Assembly: GCA_030603445.1 (NCBI GenBank)
Contig: JAUVXU010000005.1
Location: 40,926 to 104,925 of the forward strand
Source of the DNA: Methanomicrobia archaeon
Lineage (GTDB): Archaea; Methanobacteriota_B; Thermococci; Methanofastidiosales; NM3
Length of the DNA: 64,000 nt
Direction: 5' to 3'
The stretch's first letter is position 1, and the number at the start of each line of letters is the position of its first letter. The translations under genes were made by a program, and so were the position numbers. Below are positions 44,200 through 53,596 of the stretch, piece after piece. Under the pieces are notes generated by a model. It had not been told where the DNA came from and did no database searches. It saw nothing but the letters and a program-made list of their open reading frames with translations.

Positions 44200-44652
44200 T
44201 TATACTTTTTCTCTCCAGATCTTAATATTTGAGGGAGTGATTATAACATGCATGGTATCGCCTATACCTGCAATATCTCCTCCAATACCCCTGCATATTC
44301 CCTTTATCTGGTCTATCGTGCGCTTAAGCTCAATAGGATCACGGTCATTTAGCATTGATATATCTGCTATTACGACATTGCCTTCGTTAAGCTCGTGAGA
44401 GATCTTCTGGACATCAGCAAGACTTCGCAGTTTAAGCGTCTTCACGTGGGTAACACCATAATCGAAAAACTTCTCATCATTTAACATATCTTCATCATAG
44501 TGTACTTGGGAAACATCCTTTAATCCTGGTGAAGCATTTTCTTCTTCCTCTAGCGAATCCTCTGGATATGTTTGCATTTTCTGTTTAGCCTCGCCACGGA
44601 CCTTTTGATTCTCTTCATCAGTACCCCCAAAAATGTTTGAAAGTTTGCGCAT
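44200..44652 (-). CDS. sepF: Cell division protein SepF
   Basis: A 150-residue protein. The first residues MRKLSNIFGG form a membrane-targeting amphipathic helix. A variable acidic linker follows, then the SepF core (about 75-150): TLKLRSLADVQKISHELNEGNVVIADIS, DRDPIELKRTIDQIKGICRGIGGDIAGIGD and ITPSNIKI. In archaea SepF anchors FtsZ at the membrane. ATG 44652 is chosen since GGAGGT is seven bases before it. ATG 44667 would begin with that site. Confidence 0.92.
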   Translation of the reverse strand: MRKLSNIFGGTDEENQKVRGEAKQKMQTYPEDSLEEEENASPGLKDVSQVHYDEDMLNDEKFFDYGVTHVKTLKLRSLADVQKISHELNEGNVVIADISMLNDRDPIELKRTIDQIKGICRGIGGDIAGIGDTMHVIITPSNIKIWREKV

Positions 44653-44811
44653 AAGAATAACCTCCATTTATATAGTGATATGTAATTGATTATACCTTTT
44701 TATATCTTTCGATAAGCAATACTGATATGATTTTTATCAGGATATGTGCGACAAGATTGCCCTTCTCCACATCAAATAACTCTGATTTGGCAAATATGAG
44801 TTAAAAACAAC

Positions 44812-45285
44812 TCATATTCCTATGATTCGCCTAGCTTTCTCAAGCTTGTCTGATATCTCATTCAATTCTTCCTCAGATATAATTTTTTTATGGGAGTTTG
44901 TAGTGCTGACAAAAAAATCATGCAGCTCTATGTACTTATTGCGGTGGTAAGACAGTATCTGGGGGGAATTATCAATCTCTCTTAAAAATGTGTCAAGCTC
45001 GTTGCTAAACTGTTTGAGCGCGATGCGAAGCCCCTTGACAGAAGGAGGGGTATAGTTGTCAATATCAAAAAAGATGTCATCATCAAATCCGTTCTTCTTG
45101 ACATCGTCATGAACTATCAGCTCATCAGGAGAATATGTTTTTGAAGTAGTATTGGCGGCTAAGGTGTTCTCTTGCTCAGATGGTCTCTTTCTTGTAGGAG
45201 GCCGCATTGCCAATTGAGGGATTTTAAAACTAATCAAGAACACTACAACTATTAAAACAACAAAGGCAATTATCCATGGATCCAT
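44812..45285 (-). CDS. Unknown single-pass membrane protein with helical cytoplasmic domain
   Basis: A 157-residue protein with one N-terminal membrane helix (about 4-24), a basic stretch RPPTRKRP, a disordered linker, and a helical domain (about 75-155) with KGLRIALKQFSNELDTFLRE. It lies upstream of sepF on the same strand, with a 159-base gap. No family is recognised. The start is about 25 bases from a TATA element, so the transcript is probably leaderless. Confidence 0.6.
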   Translation of the reverse strand: MDPWIIAFVVLIVVVFLISFKIPQLAMRPPTRKRPSEQENTLAANTTSKTYSPDELIVHDDVKKNGFDDDIFFDIDNYTPPSVKGLRIALKQFSNELDTFLREIDNSPQILSYHRNKYIELHDFFVSTTNSHKKIISEEELNEISDKLEKARRIIGI

Positions 45286-45306
45286 TGAAACAATTTTCCG
45301 GAATAA

Positions 45307-45316
45307 AGTATATAAG
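45307..45316. promoter_or_regulatory. Symmetric TATA element between cofG and the membrane protein gene
   Basis: AGTATATAAG can serve both strands. Distances are about 25 bases to the minus-strand ATG and about 50 to the cofG ATG, which leaves room for a leader with an AGGA site before cofG. Confidence 0.45.
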
Positions 45317-45363
45317 CCTTTCTAAAAATAGAAATTCCAAAACAATTATCAGGAAATATACGT

Positions 45364-46458
45364 ATGAAAACAGGCATGAACTTACACAAGGATGATGCGC
45401 TAGGCATCCTTGGTGGCATTCTTGATGTGGAGAAAGATGTACTAAATAGTGTGAAACTATCGCTCTCCCCACACATAACGTTCTCACGAAACGTATTTGT
45501 CCCCCTAACGCATGTATGCAGGAATAATTGTGGGTATTGCAATTTCAGGAGGGAGCCTGGCGCTAAAAATAATATTATGAAGAAAAAAGATGCTCTTGCA
45601 ATTATACGAGAAGCGGAAACTTTGGGATGCAGCGAAGTGCTTTTTACGTTTGGAGAGCGCCCAGAAGTGCACGCTGTTGTCAGAAGGGAGCTTTCCAAAA
45701 TTGGGTATGCATCGATAATAGAGTACTTGGCGGATTTGTGCGAGCATGTCACATACAAGACTTCGCTATTTGCACACAGCAACCCCGGTGTGCTTGAGAA
45801 AAGTGAAATTTCTGACCTAAAAGACATCAATGCTTCCATGGGGCTTATGCTAGAAACGTCCTCAGAAAGGCTTATGCAGGAAGCGGCCCACAAGAATAGC
45901 CCCGGAAAGGACCCGAAACTACGCCTGGAGTCGATACGAATGGCAGGCAAATGCAAAGTGGCATTTACTACAGGATTGTTAATAGGGATCGGCGAAACGG
46001 ACGATGAGATATACGAATCCCTAATGTCGCTAAGAAAGATACAGGACAAGTATGGGCACATCCAGGAGATAATAATCCAGAACTTCGTGCCAAAGAAAGG
46101 GACGCTGATGCAGGATGCGGCCCCGGTATCGCTAGAAAAACTAAAAAATGTGATAAAGGTAGCAAGATTGCTTTTTCTTGATGTTGCACTCCAGGTGCCA
46201 CCAAATCTCAATAAAATGCATCTAGTGGAGCTTCTTGAGCTCGGGGCGGATGATCTTGGAGGAATATCCCCGCTAACGCCGGACTATGTGAACCTCGGGC
46301 ATGAATGGCCAAAAGAAAGCATGCTGCCCCCATCAATAAGGGAACGGCTGCCGGTATACCCCCGGTTCATAAACAAAGAATATTTAAGCGAGCATAATTA
46401 TGAAAAAGCCATGCTAAAAGTTGATGAGAAAGGATTTGTTAAGACTGATGACATATGA
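45364..46458 (+). CDS. cofG: FO synthase subunit 1 (7,8-didemethyl-8-hydroxy-5-deazariboflavin synthase)
   Basis: A 364-residue radical SAM enzyme with CRNNCGYCNF as its CxxxCxxC site, LFTFGERPE, NPGVL, and GLLIGIGETDDEI near the barrel end. With CofH it builds the deazaflavin ring of F420 from tyrosine and the riboflavin precursor 5-amino-6-ribitylaminouracil. Its stop overlaps the cofH start by four bases. The riboflavin genes that could supply the precursor are convergent just downstream. Confidence 0.95.
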   Translation: MKTGMNLHKDDALGILGGILDVEKDVLNSVKLSLSPHITFSRNVFVPLTHVCRNNCGYCNFRREPGAKNNIMKKKDALAIIREAETLGCSEVLFTFGERPEVHAVVRRELSKIGYASIIEYLADLCEHVTYKTSLFAHSNPGVLEKSEISDLKDINASMGLMLETSSERLMQEAAHKNSPGKDPKLRLESIRMAGKCKVAFTTGLLIGIGETDDEIYESLMSLRKIQDKYGHIQEIIIQNFVPKKGTLMQDAAPVSLEKLKNVIKVARLLFLDVALQVPPNLNKMHLVELLELGADDLGGISPLTPDYVNLGHEWPKESMLPPSIRERLPVYPRFINKEYLSEHNYEKAMLKVDEKGFVKTDDI

Positions 46459-47531
46459 AACTTGAACTAGACCCGGTATGTGAGGAAATCCTTGAAAAAG
46501 CGCTTTCTGGACGCGAGATAAAAAGGCGCGACGCAGCAGAGCTTATGGTTGCAAGCGGCCCGGAGTATCACGGCGTCTGCGCTGTTGCAAACAAGCTTCG
46601 CCATGACAAGGTGGGCGATGGCGTCACGTACGTCATGAACAGGAACATAAACTTCACAAACATCTGCAAAGGCCACTGCAAGTTCTGCAACTACCGCTCA
46701 GACAAAGGATACACCATCACGATAGAAGAGGCGCTCAAAAAGGCATCTGTTCCAGGAATAACGGAAGTATGCATCCAGGGCGGCCTTAACCCAGAGTTGG
46801 GATTGTCATATTATACAGACCTTGTACAGGCAATAAGGCGCTCATTTCCCAATATCCATATCCACGCCTTCTCCCCTGCAGAGGTCGTGCATATGGCAAC
46901 GCAGGAAAGCTGTAATGTTAATGATGTTTTGTGCGAACTGAAGATTGCAGGAGTAAACTCCATACCAGGGACGTCTGCTGAGATACTTGATGATGCCATC
47001 CGCTCAGAAATATGCCCGGAAAAGATAACTACAAAAGAATGGATAGATGTTATCACCCGCGCGCATAAGATGGACATTCCTACCACGGCAACTATGATGT
47101 ACGGCCACATCGAGTCTATCAAGGAACGAATAGACCACATTATCCTGCTACGAGAAATACAAAAGAAAACAGGCGGGTTCACAGAGTTCATACCTCTCAC
47201 CTTCATGGAAAAGAACGAGTTGGGAGAAGAGTTCAAGCTTTCGGGAGCAAGCGGCAGAGAAGATATTTTGCTTTACGCAGTAGCAAGGATACTATTAAAC
47301 GACACTATCCAAAACATCCAAAGCTCATGGGTAAAACTAGGAAAGAAGCTTGCGCAGCTGGCGCTTATGACTGGCGCTAATGATATTGGAGGAACGCTTT
47401 TTGAGGAAAATATCTCCAAAGCATCAGGTTCCCTTTATGGGGAAAGTATCACAAAAGAAGAGTTTGAGGTCATGATACGCGACCTTGGTAAAACACCGTA
47501 CCAGAGAGATACGCTTTATAATCGTCTTTAA
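46455..47531 (+). CDS. cofH: FO synthase subunit 2
   Basis: A 358-residue radical SAM enzyme with CKGHCKFCNYRSD as cluster site, VCIQGGLNPEL, and GTSAEILDD typical of the CofH/MqnC/MqnE group. The neighbouring cofG makes CofH the clear choice over the menaquinone enzymes. It joins a tyrosine-derived radical to the ribitylaminouracil. Its 3' end overlaps ribD by four bases, tail to tail. Confidence 0.94.
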   Translation: MKLELDPVCEEILEKALSGREIKRRDAAELMVASGPEYHGVCAVANKLRHDKVGDGVTYVMNRNINFTNICKGHCKFCNYRSDKGYTITIEEALKKASVPGITEVCIQGGLNPELGLSYYTDLVQAIRRSFPNIHIHAFSPAEVVHMATQESCNVNDVLCELKIAGVNSIPGTSAEILDDAIRSEICPEKITTKEWIDVITRAHKMDIPTTATMMYGHIESIKERIDHIILLREIQKKTGGFTEFIPLTFMEKNELGEEFKLSGASGREDILLYAVARILLNDTIQNIQSSWVKLGKKLAQLALMTGANDIGGTLFEENISKASGSLYGESITKEEFEVMIRDLGKTPYQRDTLYNRL

Positions 47532-48598
47532 TGGTTTCTGGGCTTTAGGTAAGCTTCGACAATAATATCGTTGCCGCACCTGTGAACAGAAACGTCATGC
47601 AGCTCTTTTGCATCAGCCATCGACGTGCTGCCGTGTCCCCCGATAACAGGTTTGGACTCAACGCCGGCAATAAGCTTTGGAGCTATGAAAAATATTATTT
47701 TATCCACCACTCCCGCCTCTATGGCGCTTGCATTTACCTCACTGCCCCCTTCTATATAAACGGACGTGATGCCTAGCTTCCCAAGAGATATTATAAGCTG
47801 CTTAAAATCCACTATCATCTCGCCGCACTGCAGCACCTCAATGCCTGCTCTTTTGAGAAGATCATTCTTTTTAGAATCCATGTGCCCGGTCGTTGCTATC
47901 AAGACATTCGAATCAGAAAGCACTTTGCTATCAAGTGGTATCTTCAGTATGCTGTCAAGTATCACCCTAAGGGGGTCTTTGCCTGCAGTAGAGCGCAGGG
48001 AGGGGTCATCGGCCAATACGGTGTTTATCCCAACAAGTATGGCATCGTAACGTCCGCGAAGCTTGTGGGAATAGCTGCGTGCATCCTCTCCTGTTATCCA
48101 CTTTGAATCCCCAGATGAAGTGGCTGTTTTTCCATCCAGGCTCATTGCAGACTTTAGCACCACAAAAGGAACGCCTGTTGTCATGTACGTAATATATGCC
48201 TCGTTGAGCTTGCGGGCCTTTCCTTCCAAAAGGCCGACTTTTACATCAATTCCATGCTCCTTAAGCTGCTTTATGCCACTTATCTTCGGATTTGGGTCCT
48301 GCATAGCACAAACGACCCTTGATATGCCGGAATTAATAATTGCGTCTGTGCAAGGCGGCGTCCTGCCATAGTGCGAACATGGCTCCAAGGTCACATAAAG
48401 TGTTGCTCCGCTAGCATCTATGCCACGCAGCGCGTTGATCTCGGCATGGGGCTCTCCTGCCTTTGTATGAAAACCTTCGCCTATTATCTTATTGTCCCTT
48501 ACGATTACGGCGCCAACCATTGGATTTGGTGATGTGTATCCCTTTTTGGCTAGTTCTAGTGCACGCAACATGTAAGCGGTATCAGAAGAGTCCATCAT
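47528..48598 (-). CDS. ribD: Bifunctional riboflavin deaminase/reductase RibD (bacterial type)
   Basis: A 356-residue two-domain protein. The deaminase domain (1-145) has the zinc site HAEINAL and PCSHYGRTPPC. The reductase domain (146-356) has KSAMSLDGKTATSSGDSKWITG, VGINTVLADDPSL and VYIEGGSEVN. It turns the GTP cyclohydrolase II product into the ribityl compound. Most archaea use separate archaeal enzymes (ArfA/ArfB and a stand-alone reductase), so a fused bacterial RibD suggests transfer. It starts one base after the ribA stop. Confidence 0.95.
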   Translation of the reverse strand: MMDSSDTAYMLRALELAKKGYTSPNPMVGAVIVRDNKIIGEGFHTKAGEPHAEINALRGIDASGATLYVTLEPCSHYGRTPPCTDAIINSGISRVVCAMQDPNPKISGIKQLKEHGIDVKVGLLEGKARKLNEAYITYMTTGVPFVVLKSAMSLDGKTATSSGDSKWITGEDARSYSHKLRGRYDAILVGINTVLADDPSLRSTAGKDPLRVILDSILKIPLDSKVLSDSNVLIATTGHMDSKKNDLLKRAGIEVLQCGEMIVDFKQLIISLGKLGITSVYIEGGSEVNASAIEAGVVDKIIFFIAPKLIAGVESKPVIGGHGSTSMADAKELHDVSVHRCGNDIIVEAYLKPRNH

Positions 48599-48599
48599 A

Positions 48600-49199
48600 T
48601 CACCCCATGATATGATTCATTTTTACCTTTTTTGTATGTAGATAGAATTCATTATGCTCATTGGGTTGAACTACTAGGGGTATCCTCTGGGATACTGTTA
48701 TTCCTGCCTTCTTTAGATCGTCTATCTTCAACGGATTATTGGTAATTAGATCAATAGAGGCTATTCTAAAATAGCGCAATATATCTGCCACTATGGTATA
48801 GTCGCGCATATCGCTATCAAACCCCAACTGCTTGTTAGCTTCAACGGTATCGACACCCTTGTCCTGCAGTTCATATGCCTTTATCTTATTGAAGAGGCCT
48901 ATTCCCCTGCCCTCATGGCCAAGATAAAACAATACTCCGCTCTCTTGTTTTCCAAGATACTCAAGTGAATGCTCCAGCTGGATGCCGCAGTCACAACGAA
49001 GTGAGCCAAGTGCATCGCCTGTTATGCATTGTGAGTGAATGCGTACAGGCACGTGTTCTTTATCGCTAACGTCCCCTTTCACCAGGACCATATGTTCCAT
49101 GCTGCCTTCCTTAAAACCATATATCTTAAAATGCCCAAATCGTGTTGGAAAATTAGCTACCGGGAGTTTGAGGATATTATCATTTCCTGGAAGGGGCAT
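48600..49199 (-). CDS. ribA: GTP cyclohydrolase II (bacterial type)
   Basis: A protein of about 199 residues with the zinc cysteines in SLRCDCG and RIHSQCITGD, the GTP-binding GHEGRGIGLFNKI, and NPLKIDDLKKAGI near the end. It opens GTP to the diaminopyrimidine precursor of riboflavin. It is a stand-alone RibA without a RibB domain. ATG 49199 has GGTGG eight bases before it. GTG 49211 is possible. Macro-domain, ribA and ribD are tightly packed and form one operon. Confidence 0.95.
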   Translation of the reverse strand: MPLPGNDNILKLPVANFPTRFGHFKIYGFKEGSMEHMVLVKGDVSDKEHVPVRIHSQCITGDALGSLRCDCGIQLEHSLEYLGKQESGVLFYLGHEGRGIGLFNKIKAYELQDKGVDTVEANKQLGFDSDMRDYTIVADILRYFRIASIDLITNNPLKIDDLKKAGITVSQRIPLVVQPNEHNEFYLHTKKVKMNHIMG

Positions 49200-49211
49200 C
49201 GCTTCTACCAC

Positions 49212-49739
49212 CTAGTTAAAATGATTCTTAAGCGCCTTTTTATAATACCTGTAAGGGGCAGGGTCGCACACTACAAAGGATATGTTAATAAAATCCATGC
49301 CATCAAGTGCCGCCTTTTTGGCTTCATCAACTATTATGTCAGTGGATGTCTTTGGCGAGAGGCCAGGAAAAGCTGAACCAAGGGCGGGAATGGCAATGCT
49401 TTTTAGCCCCATGCCATTAGAAATCTCAAATGCTGTGCGTACACACTGCCTAAGCACTTGGGGACTGGCCTTTTTTTCCTCATTAAGAATAACACAGTGC
49501 AGCAAGTGTTCTGCCTTCAAGTCCCCGCACGATGTTATTACTACTGCCCCAGGAACGGATGGGGCGTGATTTAATGCCTCATCTTCTATAGACTTACCAG
49601 CCTTGTCCTTTACTTTTAGGGCAATTCCCGCATTCATACAAAGGGAAGGTGACGATGCGACGGCTATTGCGTCAACATCCAGATCCGTAATGTCCCCATA
49701 AAGGGACACGAAAGTTGTACCATTGCACTTATAGTCCAT
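49212..49739 (-). CDS. Macro-domain protein (ADP-ribose binding/processing)
   Basis: A 175-residue single macro domain. YGDITDLDVDAIAVASSP is the adenine-binding start, MNAGIALKVKDKAG the ribose loop, and IPALGSAFPGL the phosphate loop. It lacks the usual NAAN (here VASS), so its ligand could differ. It is the first gene of a ribA-ribD operon, two bases from ribA. A role in handling ADP-ribose or a reactive riboflavin intermediate is possible but inferred. Confidence 0.85.
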   Translation of the reverse strand: MDYKCNGTTFVSLYGDITDLDVDAIAVASSPSLCMNAGIALKVKDKAGKSIEDEALNHAPSVPGAVVITSCGDLKAEHLLHCVILNEEKKASPQVLRQCVRTAFEISNGMGLKSIAIPALGSAFPGLSPKTSTDIIVDEAKKAALDGMDFINISFVVCDPAPYRYYKKALKNHFN

Positions 49740-49871
49740 TCTATCACCAGAAAAAATGTATATTGGTCATAAATGAAAAAAGTACTTTTTATACTTTTTC
49801 CATGTACTATTAAACAATGACAACATAGAAATGTATATAAGGTTTGTGCCAAAGAGGAGAATTGGTGCCAT

Positions 49872-50591
49872 ATGGGTAAGGAGGATACAGTATTTTATGG
49901 TGCAATTATTGTCGCATGTGTGATTGGTATAGTAATCATTGCATATTCTGTCATGTCCGGCCCAGGATATGAGGAAAACTTTTCTGAACTTTATTTTTAT
50001 GGGGAAAAGCTTCAATTTGAAAACGAAAAAAGCATGTTTTTGGGGTACGACATACTAATTGATGAAGGGAATATCTATATTGACAAGGACAGGACTGGGT
50101 CCTATTCCCTCGGTCCTTTTATCGTAGGTTCTACAATAGTGCTTGATGGGCGCCACTGGAATATTGAAGGCATATCCGAAGGGTGCGAAGAGGCGCTTAT
50201 GAGAAACTTTCCCTTATCTGCGCCACAGGGGTCGTATATCACCATAGGTGTTGTTATCTCAAATCATGAGAACGAGCAGCACTCGTACGCGTGGGAGGCT
50301 GCAACGCTTGCCGAAAAGAAGGAAGGGACTAAAGAGATAGATAGCGGAAAGGAGGCTATAATTGAACTCACGCTAAAGCTTCCCGCAATCGATGAATCGC
50401 TAACACTGCTTGAAGAGTACGACGAGATATTCTCAAACTATACGCGCCATGTAAAAGATTACGGGGATATGAAGCACATCACGCTCCTTAATGAAGGCAT
50501 GGCGTATGCCCAGTTCTGGAAGACAAAGGTATCCTTCTCAATTGACACGGGAAACAATATACACTTCTGGATAAGAATAGATGATGAATGA
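49872..50591 (+). CDS. Membrane-anchored exported protein (DUF1616-like domain)
   Basis: A 239-residue protein with one N-terminal membrane helix (about 8-27). The outer domain begins FSELYFYGEKLQFE and contains ITIGVVISNHENEQHSYAWEAA and IELTLKLP, like the beta-sandwich domain of DUF1616 proteins, which carry a NHE-type motif. The second half has aromatic and acidic strands. Function unknown. A GGTG site lies before the ATG. Confidence 0.5.
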   Translation: MGKEDTVFYGAIIVACVIGIVIIAYSVMSGPGYEENFSELYFYGEKLQFENEKSMFLGYDILIDEGNIYIDKDRTGSYSLGPFIVGSTIVLDGRHWNIEGISEGCEEALMRNFPLSAPQGSYITIGVVISNHENEQHSYAWEAATLAEKKEGTKEIDSGKEAIIELTLKLPAIDESLTLLEEYDEIFSNYTRHVKDYGDMKHITLLNEGMAYAQFWKTKVSFSIDTGNNIHFWIRIDDE

Positions 50592-50687
50592 ATCCAATTC
50601 TGAGCATGGAAACGTGCAGTGATGAAACTTATGAAAACTGATATTTGGGCAAAATATAATTTGCCCAATAATCCTAAAAAGCAGTCC

Positions 50688-51983
50688 TCATATATCAAAG
50701 GATTGCCCGTTGCGCTTTACTATGACGTGCTTTCCAACATCATAGCCTTCCTCGTTGCAAAGCTCCGCCATGGATATGAGCATATCGGGAAACCCGTGGC
50801 ACGGAAGCACGTATTCTGGGGAAAGCGTCTTTATTATTTTCCTGTGCTCCTCCCTGCTTGCGTGGCCTGAAACATGGAGATTCTTGACAAGGTTTGCGCC
50901 CTGCATCTTTAGCTTTGTCTCCAGCTTGTAGCGGGAAGCCTTATTTAATGGATTTGGGATAATGCTTGCTGAGAACACGACATTGTCGTCCTTTTCAAAG
51001 AAGAATGGCGTCTTTCTGTCTGTCATGCGCGCAAGCATTGCTTCAGGCTCTCCCTGCGAGCCTGTTGTAAGAATCATGTATTTTTCCTTATTGGCATTTA
51101 TCTCCTTTAAGGTTGCCATTGCTGCATCTCTTCTGCGCACCATTTGCACCTTGGTGTCCACTATGCCTGCCTCAAGTGCAAGGCCGTAGTACTTGCAAAG
51201 GGAATTTCCGATTAGCACAGGTTTTCTGCCTATGTTCTCCGCCTCCCTTATAATGGCAGATATTCTTTCTACCTGTGAGGAGAAAGTGGTAGTTACGATG
51301 CCTGCATTGCTATCTTCTATCATATGCATATAATCGCTTATCATCGTCCTTGCAACGCGTTCTGAGGGTGTTATGCCCTCGTTCATAACATTTGTGCTGT
51401 CGATTATGAGAAGACGTATGTCAAGTTTCTTAAGCTTGGGGAAGGACAGTGGTTTTTGCAGTATCTGATGCTCATCTAACTTGTAATCTCCTGTAAATAG
51501 CACATCGCCCTCTGGCGTGTGCACGATAATAAATGAGGACTGAGGGATAGAATGCGTAACAGGCATCATTTCTATTTCAAACGGCCCGAGCGTTATTGAT
51601 GAATCATGCAGCTCAAAGAGGGGATTTTCAAACTTCTTCCTTTCCTCCTTCATCATCGAGGCTATCAGTTTCAGAGGATACGGCCTGCCGACTACCGGGC
51701 ATTTGTATTTTCGTGCCATTCTTGAGACTGCGCCAATATGGTCCAGGTGCCCGTGTGACACTACCACTCCGACGATCTTTTTTCCTTTAAGGGGGGTTAC
51801 GTCCGGAATAGCGCCAAGCCTATCAAGCTCCTTTATCGGCATGGCCTGGATATTTGTGTCCTCCCCTATCATTACCCTGTCAATTCGTACTCCCATATCT
51901 AGTATGAGCACCTTTCCTTTGAATTCTAGGGCGGTCATATTTCTTCCGACTTCTTCATATCCGCCCAATGTGTAAACTTTCAT
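50688..51983 (-). CDS. Archaeal RNase J (metallo-beta-lactamase/beta-CASP nuclease)
   Basis: A 431-residue protein from ATG 51983, preceded by AGGAGA. The metallo-beta-lactamase motif is SHGHLDHIGA, with FTGDYKLDE. The beta-CASP part has IDSTNVMNEG, TTGSQGEPEAM and a final HVSGHAS and PCHG. It is a 5'-3' exonuclease of the aRNase J group. It follows fni, whose stop is at 51985. A longer frame to 52037 reaches into fni and is rejected. Confidence 0.92.
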   Translation of the reverse strand: MKVYTLGGYEEVGRNMTALEFKGKVLILDMGVRIDRVMIGEDTNIQAMPIKELDRLGAIPDVTPLKGKKIVGVVVSHGHLDHIGAVSRMARKYKCPVVGRPYPLKLIASMMKEERKKFENPLFELHDSSITLGPFEIEMMPVTHSIPQSSFIIVHTPEGDVLFTGDYKLDEHQILQKPLSFPKLKKLDIRLLIIDSTNVMNEGITPSERVARTMISDYMHMIEDSNAGIVTTTFSSQVERISAIIREAENIGRKPVLIGNSLCKYYGLALEAGIVDTKVQMVRRRDAAMATLKEINANKEKYMILTTGSQGEPEAMLARMTDRKTPFFFEKDDNVVFSASIIPNPLNKASRYKLETKLKMQGANLVKNLHVSGHASREEHRKIIKTLSPEYVLPCHGFPDMLISMAELCNEEGYDVGKHVIVKRNGQSFDI

Positions 51984-51984
51984 T

Positions 51985-53085
51985 TCATTTCTCTCCTTTT
52001 CTTGCAAAGTATTCCAGTAAGAATCCCCTGTCAACAAGATAGTCTCTGGTCTTTCCAGAAAAGACCAATGATCTGGTGTTTATATCAGACAAACTTCCTG
52101 CACCAACAAGAAACATTGTTATCTTGAGCTCTCTTATAAGAGAATCCACATAAATACTTGCATTTTCGATCTTCTTTTTATAAGTGGCAGCAAGGAACGG
52201 GTAGGCTATGCCTGCGCATGATGCCCCCAGTGCCAGTGATTTTGCAATATGAATGCCGCTTCTTATGCCGCCAGATGCTATAACTGTATCAAATACCTCA
52301 CTTGTCTCTACAATGGAGCACACAGTAGGTATGCCCCAATCCCAGAACTTCATTGCTATCTCCTTCTGGGCCTTTTCTGAGGTGCGATAGTATTCTACTG
52401 CGGCAAATGATGTCCCTCCGACACCGGCCACCTCAACACCATCCAAAAATCTAAGCTCCTGTGCAACTTCAGAGGATATCCCTGCACCTGTCTCCTTGAC
52501 GATGACAGGATATGAGAAGGATTTTTTCAACTCTCTTAATCTTTTTACCCCTCCTTTGAAATCTGTGTCACCCTCTGGCTGCAGCACCTCTTGCAAAGGA
52601 TTTAGGTGAACGGCCAGTACATCGGCCCCTATAGATTCAAGTAGCTCTTCCACCTGGTCGTTCTCCATAGTGATTAGCTGGGCTATTCCGATGTTTGAAA
52701 AAAGCAGTGCATCAGGTGCATATTTACGTATCTCATATGTCGGCCTTAGTGCTGCGTCTTCAAGCATCGCACGCTGGCTCCCGACAGATATGCCTATGTT
52801 ATATTTTTGTGCCACGCGGGCAAGGTCCTCATTTATCTTCCCTGCATTTGGGGAACCACCAGTAATAGCGGAAATTATCAACGGATAGTCCAGTGATCTC
52901 CCAAACATCTCAAGTGATGTGTCAATATCATTAAAGTTAATCTCGGGAAGCGAGGAATGAATAAATGTAACGTCATCGAATCCGGAAGGTGTGTTGCACT
53001 GGACGTCATACTCAATGGAATTTAGGATATGCTCATCCTTTCGTTTTGCAATTTTCCCGTTCTTTTTTATATTTCCAGATTCCAA
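51985..53085 (-). CDS. fni: Isopentenyl-diphosphate delta-isomerase, type 2
   Basis: A 366-residue FMN-dependent TIM barrel. It has RKDEHI, SAITGGSPNAGKINEDLA, SVGSQRAMLED, HLNPLQE, VKETGAGISSEVA, ASGGIRSG and AYPFL. It converts IPP to DMAPP for archaeal lipid synthesis. The start appears to be TTG 53085 inside the end of the PUA gene, supported by a strong GGGGGAT upstream. No other mevalonate genes are in the window. Confidence 0.95.
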   Translation of the reverse strand: MESGNIKKNGKIAKRKDEHILNSIEYDVQCNTPSGFDDVTFIHSSLPEINFNDIDTSLEMFGRSLDYPLIISAITGGSPNAGKINEDLARVAQKYNIGISVGSQRAMLEDAALRPTYEIRKYAPDALLFSNIGIAQLITMENDQVEELLESIGADVLAVHLNPLQEVLQPEGDTDFKGGVKRLRELKKSFSYPVIVKETGAGISSEVAQELRFLDGVEVAGVGGTSFAAVEYYRTSEKAQKEIAMKFWDWGIPTVCSIVETSEVFDTVIASGGIRSGIHIAKSLALGASCAGIAYPFLAATYKKKIENASIYVDSLIRELKITMFLVGAGSLSDINTRSLVFSGKTRDYLVDRGFLLEYFARKGEK

Positions 53086-53561
53086 ATCTTATCCCCCACA
53101 TAATGTATGTTCTTTACAACTTTTCCCTCTTTAAGAGATAACATCTCCTCTCCTGAATAAAGGGAGATCCCAATGGCAAGTGGTTTGCCATGCTTCTCAT
53201 CACAGATAACGACAAAAGACCCCTTTAAAATGTTCTTGTCCGCATCAACTATGCCTGGTCGCATGATATCTGCGCCGTTTGTTACAAATCGTATGGCCCC
53301 CATATCCACTGTCACGCTGTTTGGGAGCTTTCTTACATCCTTGTCAAGGAACATCTTCAAAGAAGGTATGGCCATCTCGTCCTTTAATAGAAAGAAAGGT
53401 TTATTCTCATACAGTATTACCGTTATGTCAGTGTCTGTCTCGCATATCTCATACTTTCCCTTTTTACGGGAAAACATTATCTGGTCATAGAATTCATCCA
53501 ATCTTTTAAAAAGCTTTTTCATTTCGCTCTTTGACATATCATGGCGTTTTTTAATTTCCAA
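53067..53561 (-). CDS. PUA-domain RNA-binding protein (MCT-1/Tma20-like)
   Basis: A 164-residue protein. An N-terminal half with FSRKKGKYEICETDTDITVILYENKPFFL is followed by a PUA domain (about 80-155): VTVDMGAIRFVTNGADIMRPGIV and AIGISLYSGEEM. It is related to the archaeal counterparts of MCT-1/Tma20, which act in translation. The start is TTG 53561 with GGTGAT four bases before. ATG 53537 is an alternative. It overlaps fni by 19 bases. Confidence 0.85.
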   Translation of the reverse strand: MEIKKRHDMSKSEMKKLFKRLDEFYDQIMFSRKKGKYEICETDTDITVILYENKPFFLLKDEMAIPSLKMFLDKDVRKLPNSVTVDMGAIRFVTNGADIMRPGIVDADKNILKGSFVVICDEKHGKPLAIGISLYSGEEMLSLKEGKVVKNIHYVGDKIWNLEI

Positions 53562-53596
53562 AAAATCACCGATTTAGTAATCTGCTTCAGGCAGGC

